Positions 45,013 to 57,321 of a stretch of DNA of 64,000 nucleotides are shown here, one piece after another (the stretch's first letter is position 1; each line of letters starts with the position of its first letter). Both the position numbers and the translations under genes were made by a program. The stretch comes from Cristatella mucedo. Taxonomy: Eukaryota; Bryozoa; Phylactolaemata; Cristatellidae. Under the pieces are notes generated by a model. It worked only from the letters and a program-made list of their open reading frames with translations, was not told where the DNA came from and did not search any database. The DNA lies in contig WPIO01000012.1 of the NCBI GenBank assembly GCA_009760855.2, forward strand, positions 1,595,001-1,659,000, in the 5' to 3' direction.

Positions 45013-45513
45013 CAGGAATGCCTCATACACCAACCACACTCACACACACAACACAAACACAAAATGTGAGCACGGGCGCTATACGATCGTATTCGGTGGG
45101 GTCCGCCGAATTCTCCTCATGTTGACTCCTTCTCGTCAATTGCTGTCATGAACGGCCCACTCGCCTCCACCATTCGAAGCGCCACCAACCACACAGCCCC
45201 ACCACTGTCAGCCGGCTCCCCATGGCGGCGACCTTCCGCCCCAGTCGCCCTACTCTTGAAAAGCTAGCCGTGACAATTGGGTTGACAGGCCAGCCGACGT
45301 CAGTCAGCCATTCCAGCGGGGAGCCGGAGGCTATAGCTATTGAGCAAGGCTGGCGCTGTGCTCACTGGTAATCTCGCGATTGTCGCACGTCTGGTCTCAG
45401 TATGCTGAATTTGGCACGGATGCAACTCAGGGGACGCCACTTCGGCTTCGATATAGAGTTTCGCTCCACTATGGCGGAACTGGCTTGCTCGACAAACTAT
45501 TAAGTCTATAGTA

Positions 45514-46386
45514 CAGTGGCACCTCGGCTTACGAGTTTAATTCGTTCCGAGACGGAGCTCGTAACTAAAATTGCCGATTCGTCAAATCAATTTTCCCCTT
45601 TGAAAATGAACTGAAATACCATCAATCCGTTCCGGACCCCCAAAACCATGCGATTTTGGTCAGATATTTTTAAATTAAAAACTGTACTTATCAATAACGG
45701 ATATTGTTTTAAAAACAATTCAATGGAATATCTTGCCATAAATGGGTTTAATTAATCCTAATGTACAAGAGTAACATGGAGATCGTACGGCATGATGATG
45801 CTAAATAGAGTTAGCTGAGGGATGCTGACACGAATATCTTCATCTTATTCACCGATTTTTGCGGAATTACCGCTCCACAGCCTCGAGGCAAGCAGGCGAG
45901 CCTACAGACAACTGACACGTAGCCAAAAGCGCAGTTTATTGGCTGCGCCTTTACTCGGACGCACCGATTATTATCAGCTATATGATGGACTCTCACATGA
46001 CGATTTAGCCTAAATATAGCACAGTATATACTTAGCTATTCATGCCGTAGTCGGATTTAACATCGGAATCTGGCGATCTTGTGCGTCCAAGCACTATGAT
46101 GGCTCGCTCGAGTCTGACTGGGAGCAAACCAACAGACCCGCGCTTGGCGTCACACGCGGGTCGTAGGGCAGCGTCTTGCAACGGAACGTCGTTCGCTGTC
46201 CTACCCTCATTGGCCTGAGTAACCACACGCAGTGTGACGTTCGCGGCGGCATCGAGCGGTGGAGTTTATGAAGCTGGCTCGTAACCCGAATTTTAGCTCG
46301 CAATTCCATGCAAAAAATCCACCGAGGGACAGCTCGTATCTTGAAGCATTCCTATGTCGAGACACTCGTAAGCCGAGATACCACTG
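45514..46386. mobile_element. Tigger/pogo-like non-autonomous DNA transposon, 873 bp
   Basis: Bounded by inverted termini CAGTGGCACCTCGGCTTACG and, inverted, CAGTGGTATCTCGGCTTACG, with a TA on both sides (45512-45513 and 46387-46388). TA targets and a CAGTGGTACCTCGG-type end are typical of the IS630-Tc1-mariner/pogo group. No intact transposase frame inside. Confidence 0.85.
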
Positions 46387-46388
46387 TA

Positions 46389-47685
46389 TTAATCTTGTCA
46401 CTAAGCCTCCCGAGCCTGGCCAACGATGCTTAATGAAAAGTGTTTTGGCTTGGGTCCGTTCGTACTGCTAGAAGCTACAACCTTGCCAACCGTTGAGTCA
46501 TTGATTTTCTGTAGGCTTATCGTGGCTTGTCCAAGACCCCTGGACTTTGCTTGCCCTAACGTGGGCCCACGTGCGAGCTCTTTCATTTTCGCAGAGAATC
46601 TGACAAAAGAATCACCATCGTAAAGGACAGCTGCTAAGGCAGCCACTATCTGGGCTGTCATAGGAACAGCTCGTGTGTAACCGTGAGAGATTCGAGAACA
46701 TGAACTGTGATTTGAGTACATACACTATACGATGTGCCGTGGAAGTTTCGTGTGAGCTCCCGACAGAAAAGCCTGGCTACAATGTTAAGCTTTACGCTAA
46801 CTGTAAGGTTCTTGTTCAGGCAGGAAAAAATGTAAGCGTGAGTTATAGAAGTCAAGACAGGATGTCAGAAATGCATTGGTCAGCTTAGCTATTGTATCCT
46901 TTACTAAGCAAGCCTAAGTTGTTGCAAAATTAGCTGAAAGTAGGCGGTTTTGACTGTGGAGCTGATGCGGTCATCTCGTGAAAGGTCATTTAGGAGTGGG
47001 CCAACCCAATTGCATGCACAGGCTACAGGATATACGTAAGGTGGTTGGGCACGTTTTGAGGTGTAGACTTTTCGAATTTCTGAGCAACACTAGATTTGTC
47101 CATAGCTAGAAAGTCGGGTACCGATAGCAAGCTGGATTTACGGGAAATGCAGGTAAGTGGGCCATAGTCACGAAGGCTGACCCAGGTGTCGGATTGCCAC
47201 TAAATGGATATCTGCAAGGACACCGATGCCACCCAGCCAGTTATTGCCCATCCACTAGTACTCCTAGCATTGCAATTCGGTTGCCGGGCACGTAGGCCGA
47301 CTGCAGCAGCTTCGAGCCGGTTGAGTAACGATGCTGTGAGTTGGTCTCAAGCTTGCCCTCGGTCTCACCACACCAGCCACATGGTGGTGCAAAGGTGACA
47401 ATCAATCTTGGCAGAAGCCGAGGTTGCACTCGAAGGTGCTTGACCGGTATTGACCGAGGTGCTCCATTGGCTGAGCATGGCAGCACCAGCAGCTGTTGGG
47501 GTGGCAGCAGCAGCAAAGGCAGATTTGGCATGGCAGATGCAATAAATTGCAGCGTGACAAGACAGAAACAGCAGAGAGAAAACCGTCTGGAAGTATTAGG
47601 GGGTGTGCCTGGATCTGGCCGACGATGGAGGGGCAGCCCCTCCCTCCTACATTTCCCTAGGATTGGCTGGCCCAAGCAATGGGTT
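46389..47685 (+). other. Intergenic, nothing recognised
   Basis: About 1.3 kb. It has the texture of a decayed LINE (short frames on the minus strand) but no motif that I can name. Confidence 0.4.
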
Positions 47686-47688
47686 GCA

Positions 47689-48100
47689 GTCGTCCCTCGT
47701 TTATCGCGGTTAATCAGTTCCAGACTCTACTGCGATAAGTGAATTTCAGCGAAGTAGGATTCTTTATTTATAAATAGAATTCAATCGTACCTAGATCAAC
47801 GAAAACCTGTTCACGACCCTCAAAACACGGTTTTTAACATATTAAGAGCCCTCGGGAAACGAAATAACTCCCCTTTAGCCACATTACACTCGTATTACCG
47901 AATATATTAGACACAATAGGAGAAAATAAGACAAAAAAGGCATTACAAATAAATCATTTTTATTATTTACATTTTATTACACTAGGATAGCCAATCAAGG
48001 AACAGCACGTTTTGACTGGCTCCGTTTCACCTGGCTCCGTTTCACCACACCCGATTTTAGGAAAAACGTTCTTGCCCATACGTAAGGACTGGTCGAACGG
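47689..48100 (+). mobile_element. Tigger-like DNA transposon, one end
   Basis: Starts CAGTCGTCCCTCGTTTATCG, followed by CGGTTAATCAGTTCCAGAC and GCGATAAGTGAA, a recurrent Tigger-type terminus. The opposite end was not found, so it is a fragment. Confidence 0.65.
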
Positions 48101-48420
48101 CTGCACCTGGCGTTGAAGGATTGGGAGGGGGTGCTCGAATATATAGGCTTACAGTCCATAGGTACAGTAGTTTTAATTGTAATACACGTGTTTCTAATTA
48201 CTCAACTGAAGAGTGAGCTTTATCATTTCAACTGTCTCGGTCAATGCTTTACTGACCTAAGAAGGGATACATCAGAAACCTTCACTTTGCTGACGCCAAC
48301 GACTTTGGTGCTGCTCGTTAGTGGCCAGCCTCTGCAGCCCAGGCATGCCCCACCCACCACTTCCCTTCCCCCACTTTCAGACAGTGGCTGCTGCGGTTAC
48401 TTTTTATTTTATTATATTAC

Positions 48421-48570
48421 TAGCTGATTTAACAGCTGCTTTTGTATAGCAACAGAAGAGCCATTACGGCTATCACCACCACTTGCACCGACGATATGAG
48501 ATCGCCCACCTAAGAATTCGAACCCACGACCTCACGACAGCCGCCTTACCTGGTGTGCCATCAAGGCTCA
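48421..48570 (-). mobile_element. SINE-A, near full length
   Basis: Minus sense: GATGGCACACCAGGTAAGGC, B box GGGTTCGAATTC, GGTGGTGATAGCCGTAATGG and the GCTGTTAAATCAGCTAG end. The palindromic arm has been shortened. Confidence 0.82.
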
Positions 48571-49410
48571 CCGGCAGCTGCTGACACGGGCAGCTCAGGC
48601 TCCAGCTTTGCTGGTTCGTAAAGTGCCGGTGCTTGCTGAGCCCTGACATGAGGCCTTGCATGGATTCTATTTCGTGCCGAACGCAGCTTCCAAATTTTGA
48701 ATGGTAAATTGTGCGCGTGATATTTAATAGTCGTGGCAATGTAACAAAAAAGTACATGCTGGAAGAAGTGTTTTAGTGTCTGCAACACAGCTTTGCTCAT
48801 GGGGGAGATGCTGCGCGCTGAGGCTGGGAGGGTGCAGTGGCTATTGAATTGAACAGCACAGGTGCTTTGCTTGCATCATGGCAGGCAAGACAGGTATACC
48901 TTCGAACCGGACTAGCTTATATAAATAGGTAAATAGCTAGACCGCACATGCACATTGCACATCGGCAAGCTTGCTGTGTGCATTGGCTTGAAGGCTGAGC
49001 TGCGACGCCAGGCGATTGAAAACGCCCACATGGCAGGCAGGACAAGCAATGGCTGCCACAGCAGCGAATGTGCAACCGTGGCATCAGCAAACGGGAGGGA
49101 GGCCGCTAGCCTGAACCGCAGTCGCCGGTCACTGTGCAGGGCCGAAATGGCGATGGCGAAAAAAATCCCGCAAATGCATGGCCCGAATGCTGGCCTAGCG
49201 GACAGTTTAAACGCCGGTTCAAACCGATTCAAAAGCAAGGAATTCATTGCATAGCGCGCGTGCCACTCCTTCGGCGCTACGACGGGAGGGGAGGCGCAGT
49301 GCTATATATGGCTGTGCCAGCTGTAGAAGCAGCGGCATCACATCCGTGTGTAAGCGCCCGACAGTGCAAAGGGCCCCTGCACTGGGCGCACGAACTAAGA
49401 CAGTGATAGG
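48571..49410 (+). other. Intergenic, nothing recognised
   Basis: About 840 bases; open frames on both strands without recognised domains. Confidence 0.45.
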
Positions 49411-49606
<196 letters not shown>

Positions 49607-49702
49607 CAGATGAAAGGGAGAGGCAGACAGGAAGTGCCTCGCAAAAGTCGCAGCTGTGGCTATCACAGCTGCACTCCGAAACGGCATGACACGGGGAGAT
49701 GC

Positions 49703-49750
49703 CCACGAGTGGGGCTGTCCACGAGTGGGGCTGTCCACGAGTGGGGCTGT
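49703..49750 (+). repeat. 16-bp unit x 3 tandem repeat
   Basis: Three identical head-to-tail copies of CCACGAGTGGGGCTGT. Confidence 0.95.
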
Positions 49751-50468
49751 CCATGGTCAAGGAGAAACGGATCAGCTACCGTGTCCGTCTGTCAGTCATC
49801 GACGTCGGAGTAGCGACACGTCCGGTTTTGCGAAACAAGGTCGCATGCAGCCACGACCTTCGTGCTGCCTCTTCCCTCTCCAGGCCACGACGTGGCAGGT
49901 GGCGTTAGAGCTGCTCGGTCTAACGCCAGCCAGCAGCATTCTTGTGGGGATAATTATAAATTAAAAGGAAAGCCAGCTGTGCGTCAATCGAAGCACATCT
50001 CGAGTTCAGCTTTGCTGACTGACTGACTCGCTGACTGGCAGGGCGGCGCCGCTCGACATAGGAGGAGGAATCCGCAGCAGCTGCTGCTGCAGGCAGGCAG
50101 GCCGAGCCGAGCACAGCAGGCCAGCACTCCTGTGCTGGAGCCGGCCTCTGGACAACACGTCCAGTGCATGCTGCGTTACTGGTGTCCGTTCGGAGACGAC
50201 AGGTGAGCCGCCGCCACCACCGTAGGTGCGCCGAGCGAGCCGCCATGGTGCACGGGGCTATCGCCGACCAGCGACATGGACTCGTCACACTGACCGGCGT
50301 CGACTTCGACGTCGCCTCGAGACTGCTGCTCCCGCAGCAGGCCGATGCTCCTCGGCGCCTAGGCACGGAGAGCACGCAGCGGCGGAGTGCACGTCGGTGC
50401 GTGATACCGCGCAATATCGCTAAACATTGTGCCCGATAATAAAGAAGATGCAAGTGCTAGGCACAATG
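49751..50468 (-). other. Region downstream of the RING ligase stop
   Basis: Probably 3' UTR or further 3' exons of the ligase. Open frames exist on both strands, none recognised; no AATAAA was seen on the minus strand here. Confidence 0.35.
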
Positions 50469-50904
50469 CTACGCCATGCCACGGAGCCCGGTTTGTTCTT
50501 CAAGAAGAATCGCCAATGGCGATGGAAACGACTGACTGGTCGCATGCGGCTCCACGGATGCGGGCCTCTGGGTACCGGGCCATCTCACCAACTCTTGCTT
50601 CCCACCCCATAGCTTTCGGCAAGCAGGCAGGCCACCGCTGGGGCCGAAGTGGTGCGTGCGGGCAGGCGCGCGCAACCGTCGCGAGGGCAGCAGACGCACC
50701 TGAGACGGCGAAACAAGGAAAGCTGTCATGGGAACGTCCCAGGTGCCAGACTCGCCGTCGCGGCTGCCTGCCGACACGGCATCCGATGCACCAGTCGTGC
50801 CCTTGACGCGCACGCCCAGCGCTTCCAGTATGTTCAGCTTGCACATCGGGCAGACTCGCTTTTCGATGAGCCAGTGGTCGATGCACTGCTTATGAAACAC
50901 GTGG
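50469..50904 (-). CDS. RNF130/RNF150-like: RING ligase exon 5: second half of RING-H2 and tail
   Basis: Acceptor GTCCTGTAG above 50904. It completes Ser (AG|C) and encodes [20 protein letters not shown] and [10 protein letters not shown], then about 110 residues of unrecognised tail to TAG at 50471-50469. A possible internal donor CAG|GTGCGT at 50699 (phase 0) could shorten this exon and lead to undetected 3' exons. Confidence 0.8.
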
Positions 50905-51488
50905 CTACAGGACGGCAGAGCAAAGCAGCCTGTTAGCTTGGTTTCAACAGCTTAGTGGGGGGAGGGAGGGGCGCTCGGTGCACATCCAACACAATCGAGG
51001 TGGTGTGCAGCAATACGTGACAGGCCCACAGACAGCCGGAGTTCTCTTGAGCGCGCTAATCCTTGCGAGCACGCCCAGTGCAGTCTTGCCGCCTAGCGGC
51101 TCGCATTTCGCTAGATTCCGGAAACTATGCCATCGGGATCGACTGCAGAGCGGAGCAGGTTGGCGAGCGGAAGAAAGGAAGGAACTGCGGTCCAGGAGGC
51201 GGCGGCAGTAGCACGTGCCTGCAGGCAAGAAGCAGCCGACAGCGCTGTTTCGAAGACTGCAGTGGTCACGATGGAGCCGGCGGCTGCTGCTGCTTGCGAC
51301 GGCGGCAGGAGGGGAGGCCACGGCCCTGTCGTCACGTAAGCTGTCTCGGCCCGCTCGTGCTGCCAACGCCTGCACGCGGCGCTCGCCTACCTGCACGGCA
51401 GCTCCCGCACCACGTCGCAGTCCTTGTAGCTCTCGATGCACACGGCGCACACGTTGTTCTCCTGCCAACGAACGAGCACAGCATCAGC

Positions 51489-51524
<36 letters not shown>

Positions 51525-54500
51525 TAACAGGCAGCGCCGGTGAGTGCCGGATATTGATCGCGCCCCCTGCTGTGGCTGCAGCTGATGCAGCAGAAGCAGC
51601 TGGGCTTCCGGGCTCGCGAGCGTGTGGTGAAGCAGCTCACCGCCATGTCGGACTGGCAGACGGACCGCTTGGGTATGCGCTTGATGGCGCGCTTGGCGGC
51701 CTCGGCGAGCTGCCGAGTGATTCGGTCTTTCATGTTGGCAAAGCGGAAGCGCTGGACGTAATAGAACACGAGCCACGCCAGCGAGAAGATCATGAGCACG
51801 ATGAACGTGATGGACACGATTAGAACGGAGGTTCTCGTCAAGCTGTTCTCACCTCCGTCGAGATGGCCGTCGTCGGGATACGATTTCTACGAGGCAAACC
51901 GTCGAGGTCGGCGAGACAATCCGCGACAAGCAGCCAAAACAGTGCCAGCATGTGTGGACGGCAGCGATGGATGGGGGGTCGGGGGTCGACTGCCGACCCC
52001 CATCCATTGCTGCACTGCAGCAGGGGCAGTCTGCCACGATTAGCAGTCTCAAGTAAACTAAAGATGGGCTGATTGACCAGCCTCATTTAGATGGCAACAG
52101 AGGAACCTTAGCAGCTACCAACCTCCCCCCAGTCGCAGTTGGCAATGCTGGATTGCCGGCTGCGGCGGTGCTCGATCTCACGACATCGATCACTAGCACC
52201 TTGCCCCTGGGCTAAGACCGAGGGGTAATTTATACTTACATTCACATTTACACGGCAGCAAAGACAAAGCAGGCAGCTCGTCTGCACACACCTCCAACAC
52301 GCCCACTTTAAAAGACAGTACCTTGTCGATGGGTGAGATGGTCACATAAAGCAACGTGCTATTTTCCTCCAGAGAGTCGGCAAAACCCGCCACGAAATCG
52401 CCACAGTCTTTGTTGATAATCACAGTTACGATGCCGTGGTCTGAAAAATCCATGCAAAATTTGCATGCTAAGCGAAACAGCTGCCCTGGCGAACAAGTGT
52501 ACTGAAGCTAAGTACCACCACCAGCACCGACATGTAACAATCTGTCAATACAATTTTGAGTTAAGTCACAAGTTTGCTACGTTTGGCTTAGTGAGTAACT
52601 GCATTCTCCGGCAACCGAGTAGATTGTTCCCATGTAAACAGATAGACATGTGTGATCACGTGACTAACACACCCACACACCCCTCTTGGAGGCCATCCAG
52701 CAGAATCTTTGTCCTGTTTCATTGCCGACGATGCCTTGGCCAGTAATGAGCTAAGGTACCCGTGTGTCTCCTTGACATGTAGGGGGGTAGTTGCACAGCT
52801 TTCCAAAGGCACAACAGTTTTGATCTTGCACCACGATGGCAATGTAAACCGAGTAGCTGTGTGTCATATATTCTGCGTCACCCCCTCAGCATTGTGCTGC
52901 ACCATCCACCTAGCATCAGGCGAACTTTTCTATTTACAATTCAACTTGATCATCCTGTAACAAGCAGTTCAAAGCCATGCTAACAAAGACAGAAAAACTA
53001 TCGGCAGCGCTCGTTGCTATATTCTAGTGGACGAGCAAGAAAAATGTGCAGACAGAGGCAATAGCTGCAGACATTCGAACTTTGTGTGAGTGCAGGCGAG
53101 TGTTTGTATGAAGATGGGTGGGAGCGAGTGCATGCATGAGTTGAAAGGTGAGTTGGTAGGGCCCAAGCACTGAGTCCCCACCCAGTGACATGTTTGAACC
53201 GACCTGCCCCGGTCGTAGAACCAAATGAGCTGGTGAGAACACGACGAAGCATACTGCGCTGCACATAATAATAATTATTATGCATTTGTATAGCCCCCTC
53301 ATAGAGAACTGAATCTCTGTCTCTAGGCACTTTACAGATGCTGCATGTAAAGCGTTACCAAATGTTTGGGGGTAACATCCACAAGCAGTAAAGCATCGTG
53401 TAAGCAGGCACACGCATACGAGGGACGAATCACCAAGACCCATCAAAGGCTGTAATGAACAAGAGCGTTTTAAGCTTCTTTTTAAATGTCGCCATGTCAG
53501 GGGACACTGTGACGTGCGCTGGTAGTAAGTTCCGGGCTTTAGGAGCGCATAAACTAAAGGCACGGTCTCCAACACATTACCTCTTACATTGCAGCTCGTG
53601 AGCAGACACTGAGCAGGCAGGAAGGCAGATGGCTAGTAGGTAGATCGTGCACTGCACTCAATGTGTGCAAACTGTGGGCAAACGACTGAGGGAAGACTGC
53701 AGCAGCGAGAAACAGTTACTGGTGGCCCGAGCTGGGTTGAGTTGGCAGGTAGGCTTATCTGTCGTGAGCGTAGCAGTTGCCACATCACACCTTTTCTCGC
53801 CGAACTGCACTGGCTACCAGTCAAGCAATGCACTGACTTCAAGGTTTTGTCGCTCACTTTTAGGTCAATTCATTCTTTGGCTCCAGCCTACCCCTCAGAT
53901 CTACTCCCCCCACCAGGCCAAGCATCGCACCACCCACTTTTCGGAATCCAACAGTTTACTAATACCTCGTACCAAAACCTCCAATCCTTTGGAGACCGTG
54001 CAGTTAGTTCGTATGCTCCCAAAGCCTGGAACTCAAACCCCACTTGCGTCAGAACATCCCCGAAATTGACCACATTTAAAAAGAACTTAAAAAAACACCT
54101 ATTTAGGACAGCATTTAGTGGGTCCCTGTGATTCGTCCTTTATGTGCTTATTCGTGCTGACACTGTACATGCTGCCACTAACCAGACTTGCATGGTGACT
54201 CTGTGCATGTCACCCCTAACCATGCTATTCATGTTGTTTATCAAGCATGATATTACTCACCATTCAATCGCGTTTCCCTTTGCAGCAAATGTAACGCGCC
54301 TAGAAAGAGATTGAGCTCTCCGAGGGCGCTTTAACAAGTGCATTATTATTATTATTATTATTATTGGCAACCGCCCCCATAGCAAAACACTCGAGGAAAA
54401 AAGGCAAATCTGTGCTGGCTACGTATGGATGCACATGCAAAAATGAGGCAGGAGAACACCGAGGCATAGGACTTGGCAAAACCAATAATGAAAGGCAGCG

Positions 54501-57070
54501 ACCTGCATCTTGCACAAGACTGCTGGTTCGACCTGCAGAGGTGAGAGGGAGGGTTCACGGGTTGGGTGAAAAGTGAGCACAGAGCTAGTGACCAGATCGC
54601 TATAGAGACAGAGTACAAATGAAAACATCAGAAATGCATTTCAACAGAAAGAAGCATACTCACACATCAACACACCGGTCATGCTACTAGCAATGTGGTC
54701 GTGCTACTGGTAATGTGAAAAGCCACACCGATCGCACGGAGCTGCTTTCACGCCCAAGCGACCTAGAGGCCAGCAGCTAGCCATTGCACGTGGCCATGCA
54801 GCTAAGGGTTCGTTGGCAGACACGTGGAGCAACGCCTGTGCCTAGCACGAGGCACCAGACCTAAACAAATCTTCCAAGCCTGTGAAGCCGATCGACTGCA
54901 CGGCCCAACTGGCTATCGAATGTTAGTCACAACACAGTGACGACTTCCACAGCCCAATTAGTCTTCTTTACAGCTTGGGCTCTGCCTTAGAGTGGACTCA
55001 TTCACTGGCCTGGTAACAAACAGTACAAGCAATAAATTGGCTACAACAAGGTGGTGTGACAGGCAGCCGTTACAGGCTAAGCATCGTACCACCCGCTTTT
55101 CGTAATCTGTTTACCAATACCTCGTACAAGTCTCAAGTCGTTTGAAAACCATGCCTTTAGTTCGTATGCTCCCAAAGTCGGGAACTCACTCTCGCCCTGC
55201 ATCACATCTCCCGATTGTCCAAATTTAAAAAGAAACTAAAAACGCACCTAATTATGACAGCATTTAGTGGGTCCCTGCGATTTGTCCTTTATTTGCTTAT
55301 GCGTGCTGATACTGTGCATGCTGCCAGTAACCAAACTTGCAAGCTGACCCTGTGCATTTCACACCTAACCATGTTAGTCCTGTTGTTTATTGAGCATGCT
55401 ACCACTAACCATTCGACCGAGCTTCGTTTGCAGCAAATGTAAAGTGCCTAGAAAGAGATTGAGTTCTCTGAGAGCGCTATATCAAATGTATTATTATTAT
55501 TATTACTATTATTAGTATTATTCCAGCTATCACTGCAGCTCTTACCTGAAATCAAAACTTGACATTTGGGAGTGAATGGTCTCCATTCAGTTTCCTATCC
55601 ACTCCTGTCCTGGTCGACTATATAACACACAATACACCAGAGCTAGCATAGGTGTGACATGGTCGACTGCAGACTGCAAGCCATTTCTGTCTGGTAGGCT
55701 GCTGAGGTCAAGCAACCGTAGACGAAAACTGACCCAGGCTAAATGGCAAGCCACCCCTCTCACCGATGCCCTACCACCTCTCCTGACAGCTCTGCGAAGC
55801 TCTCGAACGTTGGTTAAAAGACTGTATATGCATGCAAAAACTTGTTTACCTTTCATCGCTTCAACTGATCTGGTCCTAGCGTCACCGCATTGGCTAGCTG
55901 GTCTATGTAAGCTTACCCTGTCACGCTAGCATGATCAGCATTATCAACTCATGCTATTCCGGTGTGCCAAGGCAGGTCACATACGGAAGAGTAACGGTTT
56001 GTTCTGGCGTAACTAATGGTTTGGCCTTGTTACACAAACCACTCGCGGCACTATTAGGCCTTGCAACATCTACCAGCCAGTACACCATGACTTGTTGGGT
56101 ACTCTCTGGCGGCCAGCGGTCTGTACTGGGTATCTTGATTGACCCTTGATCACAATCTGACCTTACAAAACAGCGATATCGTAGATCAGGTTATTTGTTC
56201 ATTATAAGTGATTTTTCGCTTTCCCTACTTTGATAGTAACTTTGTATCACATGCCACCCAGAAAACCTCGACACAAACCGAATCCAGTTGCCGATTTCCG
56301 GTGTAAATACAGACCGCTCAAAACTGATTGGTTAATACCACTACATCAGCTTCATCAAAAACGTACGAAGAAGCAGAGTAGTTTTCAACTCGCACCACCC
56401 GCCAACTCTCACGCCCGAGGGTTCTTGAACTTGAGGTTACGCTTACGGAAAGGACAGGGTAAAACAGGACCCCCCCCCACCAGCCATGATGCAATTCATT
56501 TGGCATGCAGCCAACGCGGTCAACAGCCCAGGTTTCTCCCACTCGTTGACTCAACGCTGCGGTTCTCAAGCTAATCACCTACTTACCCTCGTGCGCCATC
56601 ACAATTTCATCATCAGCGTCGTGGTTGTACACCACAACTGCTGATGCGTTGGATCGGGCAGCGGTGAAGACTTTGACGTCAAACTTGCATTCACCCCGTT
56701 GAACCAGAGCGATCCAACGTCGGTTACTTGGCGCATTGTCGGGCCTGTGACATCCAGTATTGACGGTCCTATTCCTTGCAGACTTCACGTGCACAAGAAC
56801 AGCTTTTTCTTCAGCTGCGGTGCTTTTATTCCCGTACACACCGGAGCAATTATGAAGACTCGGTCCGTCCGGGTACAGGGAGAATGAAACATCAGCATAA
56901 TTGAAGCTGCTGTCAGCGCCATTTTCTGGAAATATTTCAGCCGAGGCTATCGCAAATTGAGGAAAACTCACTAAAGCGAAAATCATCGATGCCGCTCCAG
57001 CCAGTGGTAGTCGAGGCAAAGATCTCGGGACAGGAGCCAATAGCTTCGGCGACGACCTTTCTTTCCCCAT
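50469..57070 (-). CDS. RNF130/RNF150-like: PA-TM-RING E3 ubiquitin ligase (Goliath/RNF130/RNF150 type), complete
   Basis: Five exons on the minus strand join in frame: 57070-56587, 52440-52322, 51886-51641, 51461-51391 and 50904-50469, giving 451 residues (human RNF130 is about 420). Order: N-terminal signal peptide (hydrophobic [18 protein letters not shown], about 28-45), protease-associated luminal domain ([41 protein letters not shown]), one transmembrane helix ([20 protein letters not shown]) then YYVQRFRF, and a RING-H2 finger with all eight ligands (CAVC...C-S-H-VFH...C...CPMC), followed by KLNILEALG. The family resides in endosomal and ER membranes and ubiquitinates client proteins with E2 enzymes. 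Phases 1,0,0,2. Several N-glycosylation sequons lie in the PA domain. The last ~110 residues match no family I recognise, so the 3' end is less sure. The subfamily within RNF130/149/150/128 is not resolved. Confidence 0.93.
51391..51461 (-). CDS. RNF130/RNF150-like: RING ligase exon 4: first half of RING-H2
   Basis: Acceptor CGTTGGCAG above 51461, donor CAG|GTAGGC at 51390. Encodes [18 protein letters not shown] and RELPC; ends in phase 2. An (AG)n run lies immediately upstream of the branch-point area. Confidence 0.94.
51489..51521 (-). repeat. (AG)n tract upstream of RING exon 4 acceptor
   Basis: In transcript sense an AG dinucleotide run from about -60 to -28 relative to exon 4, in a 179-base intron. 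A branch-point-like TGCTGATG and a pyrimidine-richer stretch lie between it and the acceptor. Confidence 0.93.
51641..51886 (-). CDS. RNF130/RNF150-like: RING ligase exon 3: transmembrane helix
   Basis: Acceptor GCCTCGTAG above 51886 and donor GCG|GTGAGC at 51640. The 82 codons begin [15 protein letters not shown], cross the membrane with [20 protein letters not shown] and give the cytosolic basic stretch [19 protein letters not shown]. Phase 0 at both ends. Confidence 0.92.
52067..52220 (-). mobile_element. SINE-A in RING ligase intron 2
   Basis: Minus sense, same orientation as the host gene: GGTCTTAGCCCAGGGGCAAG head, GAGATCGAGCACC near the B-box position, body to GAGGCTGGTCAATCAGCC. More diverged than other copies. 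Confidence 0.72.
52322..52440 (-). CDS. RNF130/RNF150-like: RING ligase exon 2: end of PA domain
   Basis: Acceptor TTTTTCAG just above 52440, donor AAG|GTACTG at 52321. Completes the split Asp codon and encodes [19 protein letters not shown] and then [11 protein letters not shown]. Confidence 0.9.
53262..53590 (-). mobile_element. LINE-A 3' fragment
   Basis: (AAT)n at 53264-53280, terminal hairpin, then C-terminal coding on the minus strand ([13 protein letters not shown] in a shifted frame; [12 protein letters not shown]). Confidence 0.78.
53736..54365 (+). mobile_element. LINE-A 3' fragment, sense copy
   Basis: Begins in the C-terminal coding region ([20 protein letters not shown]), ends with TAFSGSL, 3' UTR, hairpin and (ATT)n at 54341-54365. 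Head-to-head with the preceding minus copy. Confidence 0.88.
55073..55515 (+). mobile_element. LINE-A 3' fragment
   Basis: Starts at AGGCTAAGCATCGTACCACCC, encodes [19 protein letters not shown], ends in hairpin and (ATT)n at 55490-55515. Confidence 0.85.
56587..57070 (-). CDS. RNF130/RNF150-like: RING ligase exon 1: signal peptide and PA domain
   Basis: ATG at 57070-57068, the first Met before a clear signal peptide. Encodes 161 codons plus one base. Sequons NCS, NKS, NRT and NAS are visible; PA motif [12 protein letters not shown] near residues 128-139. The donor G|GTAAGT is at 56586. Confidence 0.92.
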
Positions 57071-57234
57071 TTATCGCCAGGCATGAGACGCTAGCAGCAG
57101 CTCAGTCCACGTCGATGCGGATCCGTACTTGCAGAGGTGTTTCGATGTTACAGCGAAGGTAGACCTCGGCGAAACCTAGATACGCCACAGCCAGCAAGTA
57201 TTACCACCACATTCGAGCGCCATTGCTGTTTCTG

Positions 57235-57321
57235 ATTGGTCACGTGGGCATCTTGGCACAGACCCCGAGTAGGGGGTGGGGTTAACGGGAGCGGTGTCCC
57301 TCAAGCCAGGCAGCGTATTGG
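57235..57321 (-). promoter_or_regulatory. Candidate promoter elements of the RING ligase
   Basis: In minus sense a CCACGTGACCAAT block (E-box CACGTG 57241-57246 next to CCAAT 57235-57239) lies about 165 bases upstream of the ATG, and a second CCAAT is at 57317-57321. Spacing and clustering fit a core promoter region; no TATA box was seen. Inferred from motifs only. Confidence 0.35.

Larger units (their letters stand above)
52441..56586 (-). other. RING ligase intron 1 (4.1 kb)
   Basis: Holds three LINE-A copies (listed). Bases 52441-53260, 54370-55070 and 55520-56580 show no gene or repeat that I can name. Confidence 0.75.

Noticed and set aside
50944-51468. 174-codon minus frame overlapping RING exon 4.
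   Set aside because: It reads a different frame through intron sequence; the RING ligand spacing requires the spliced frame.
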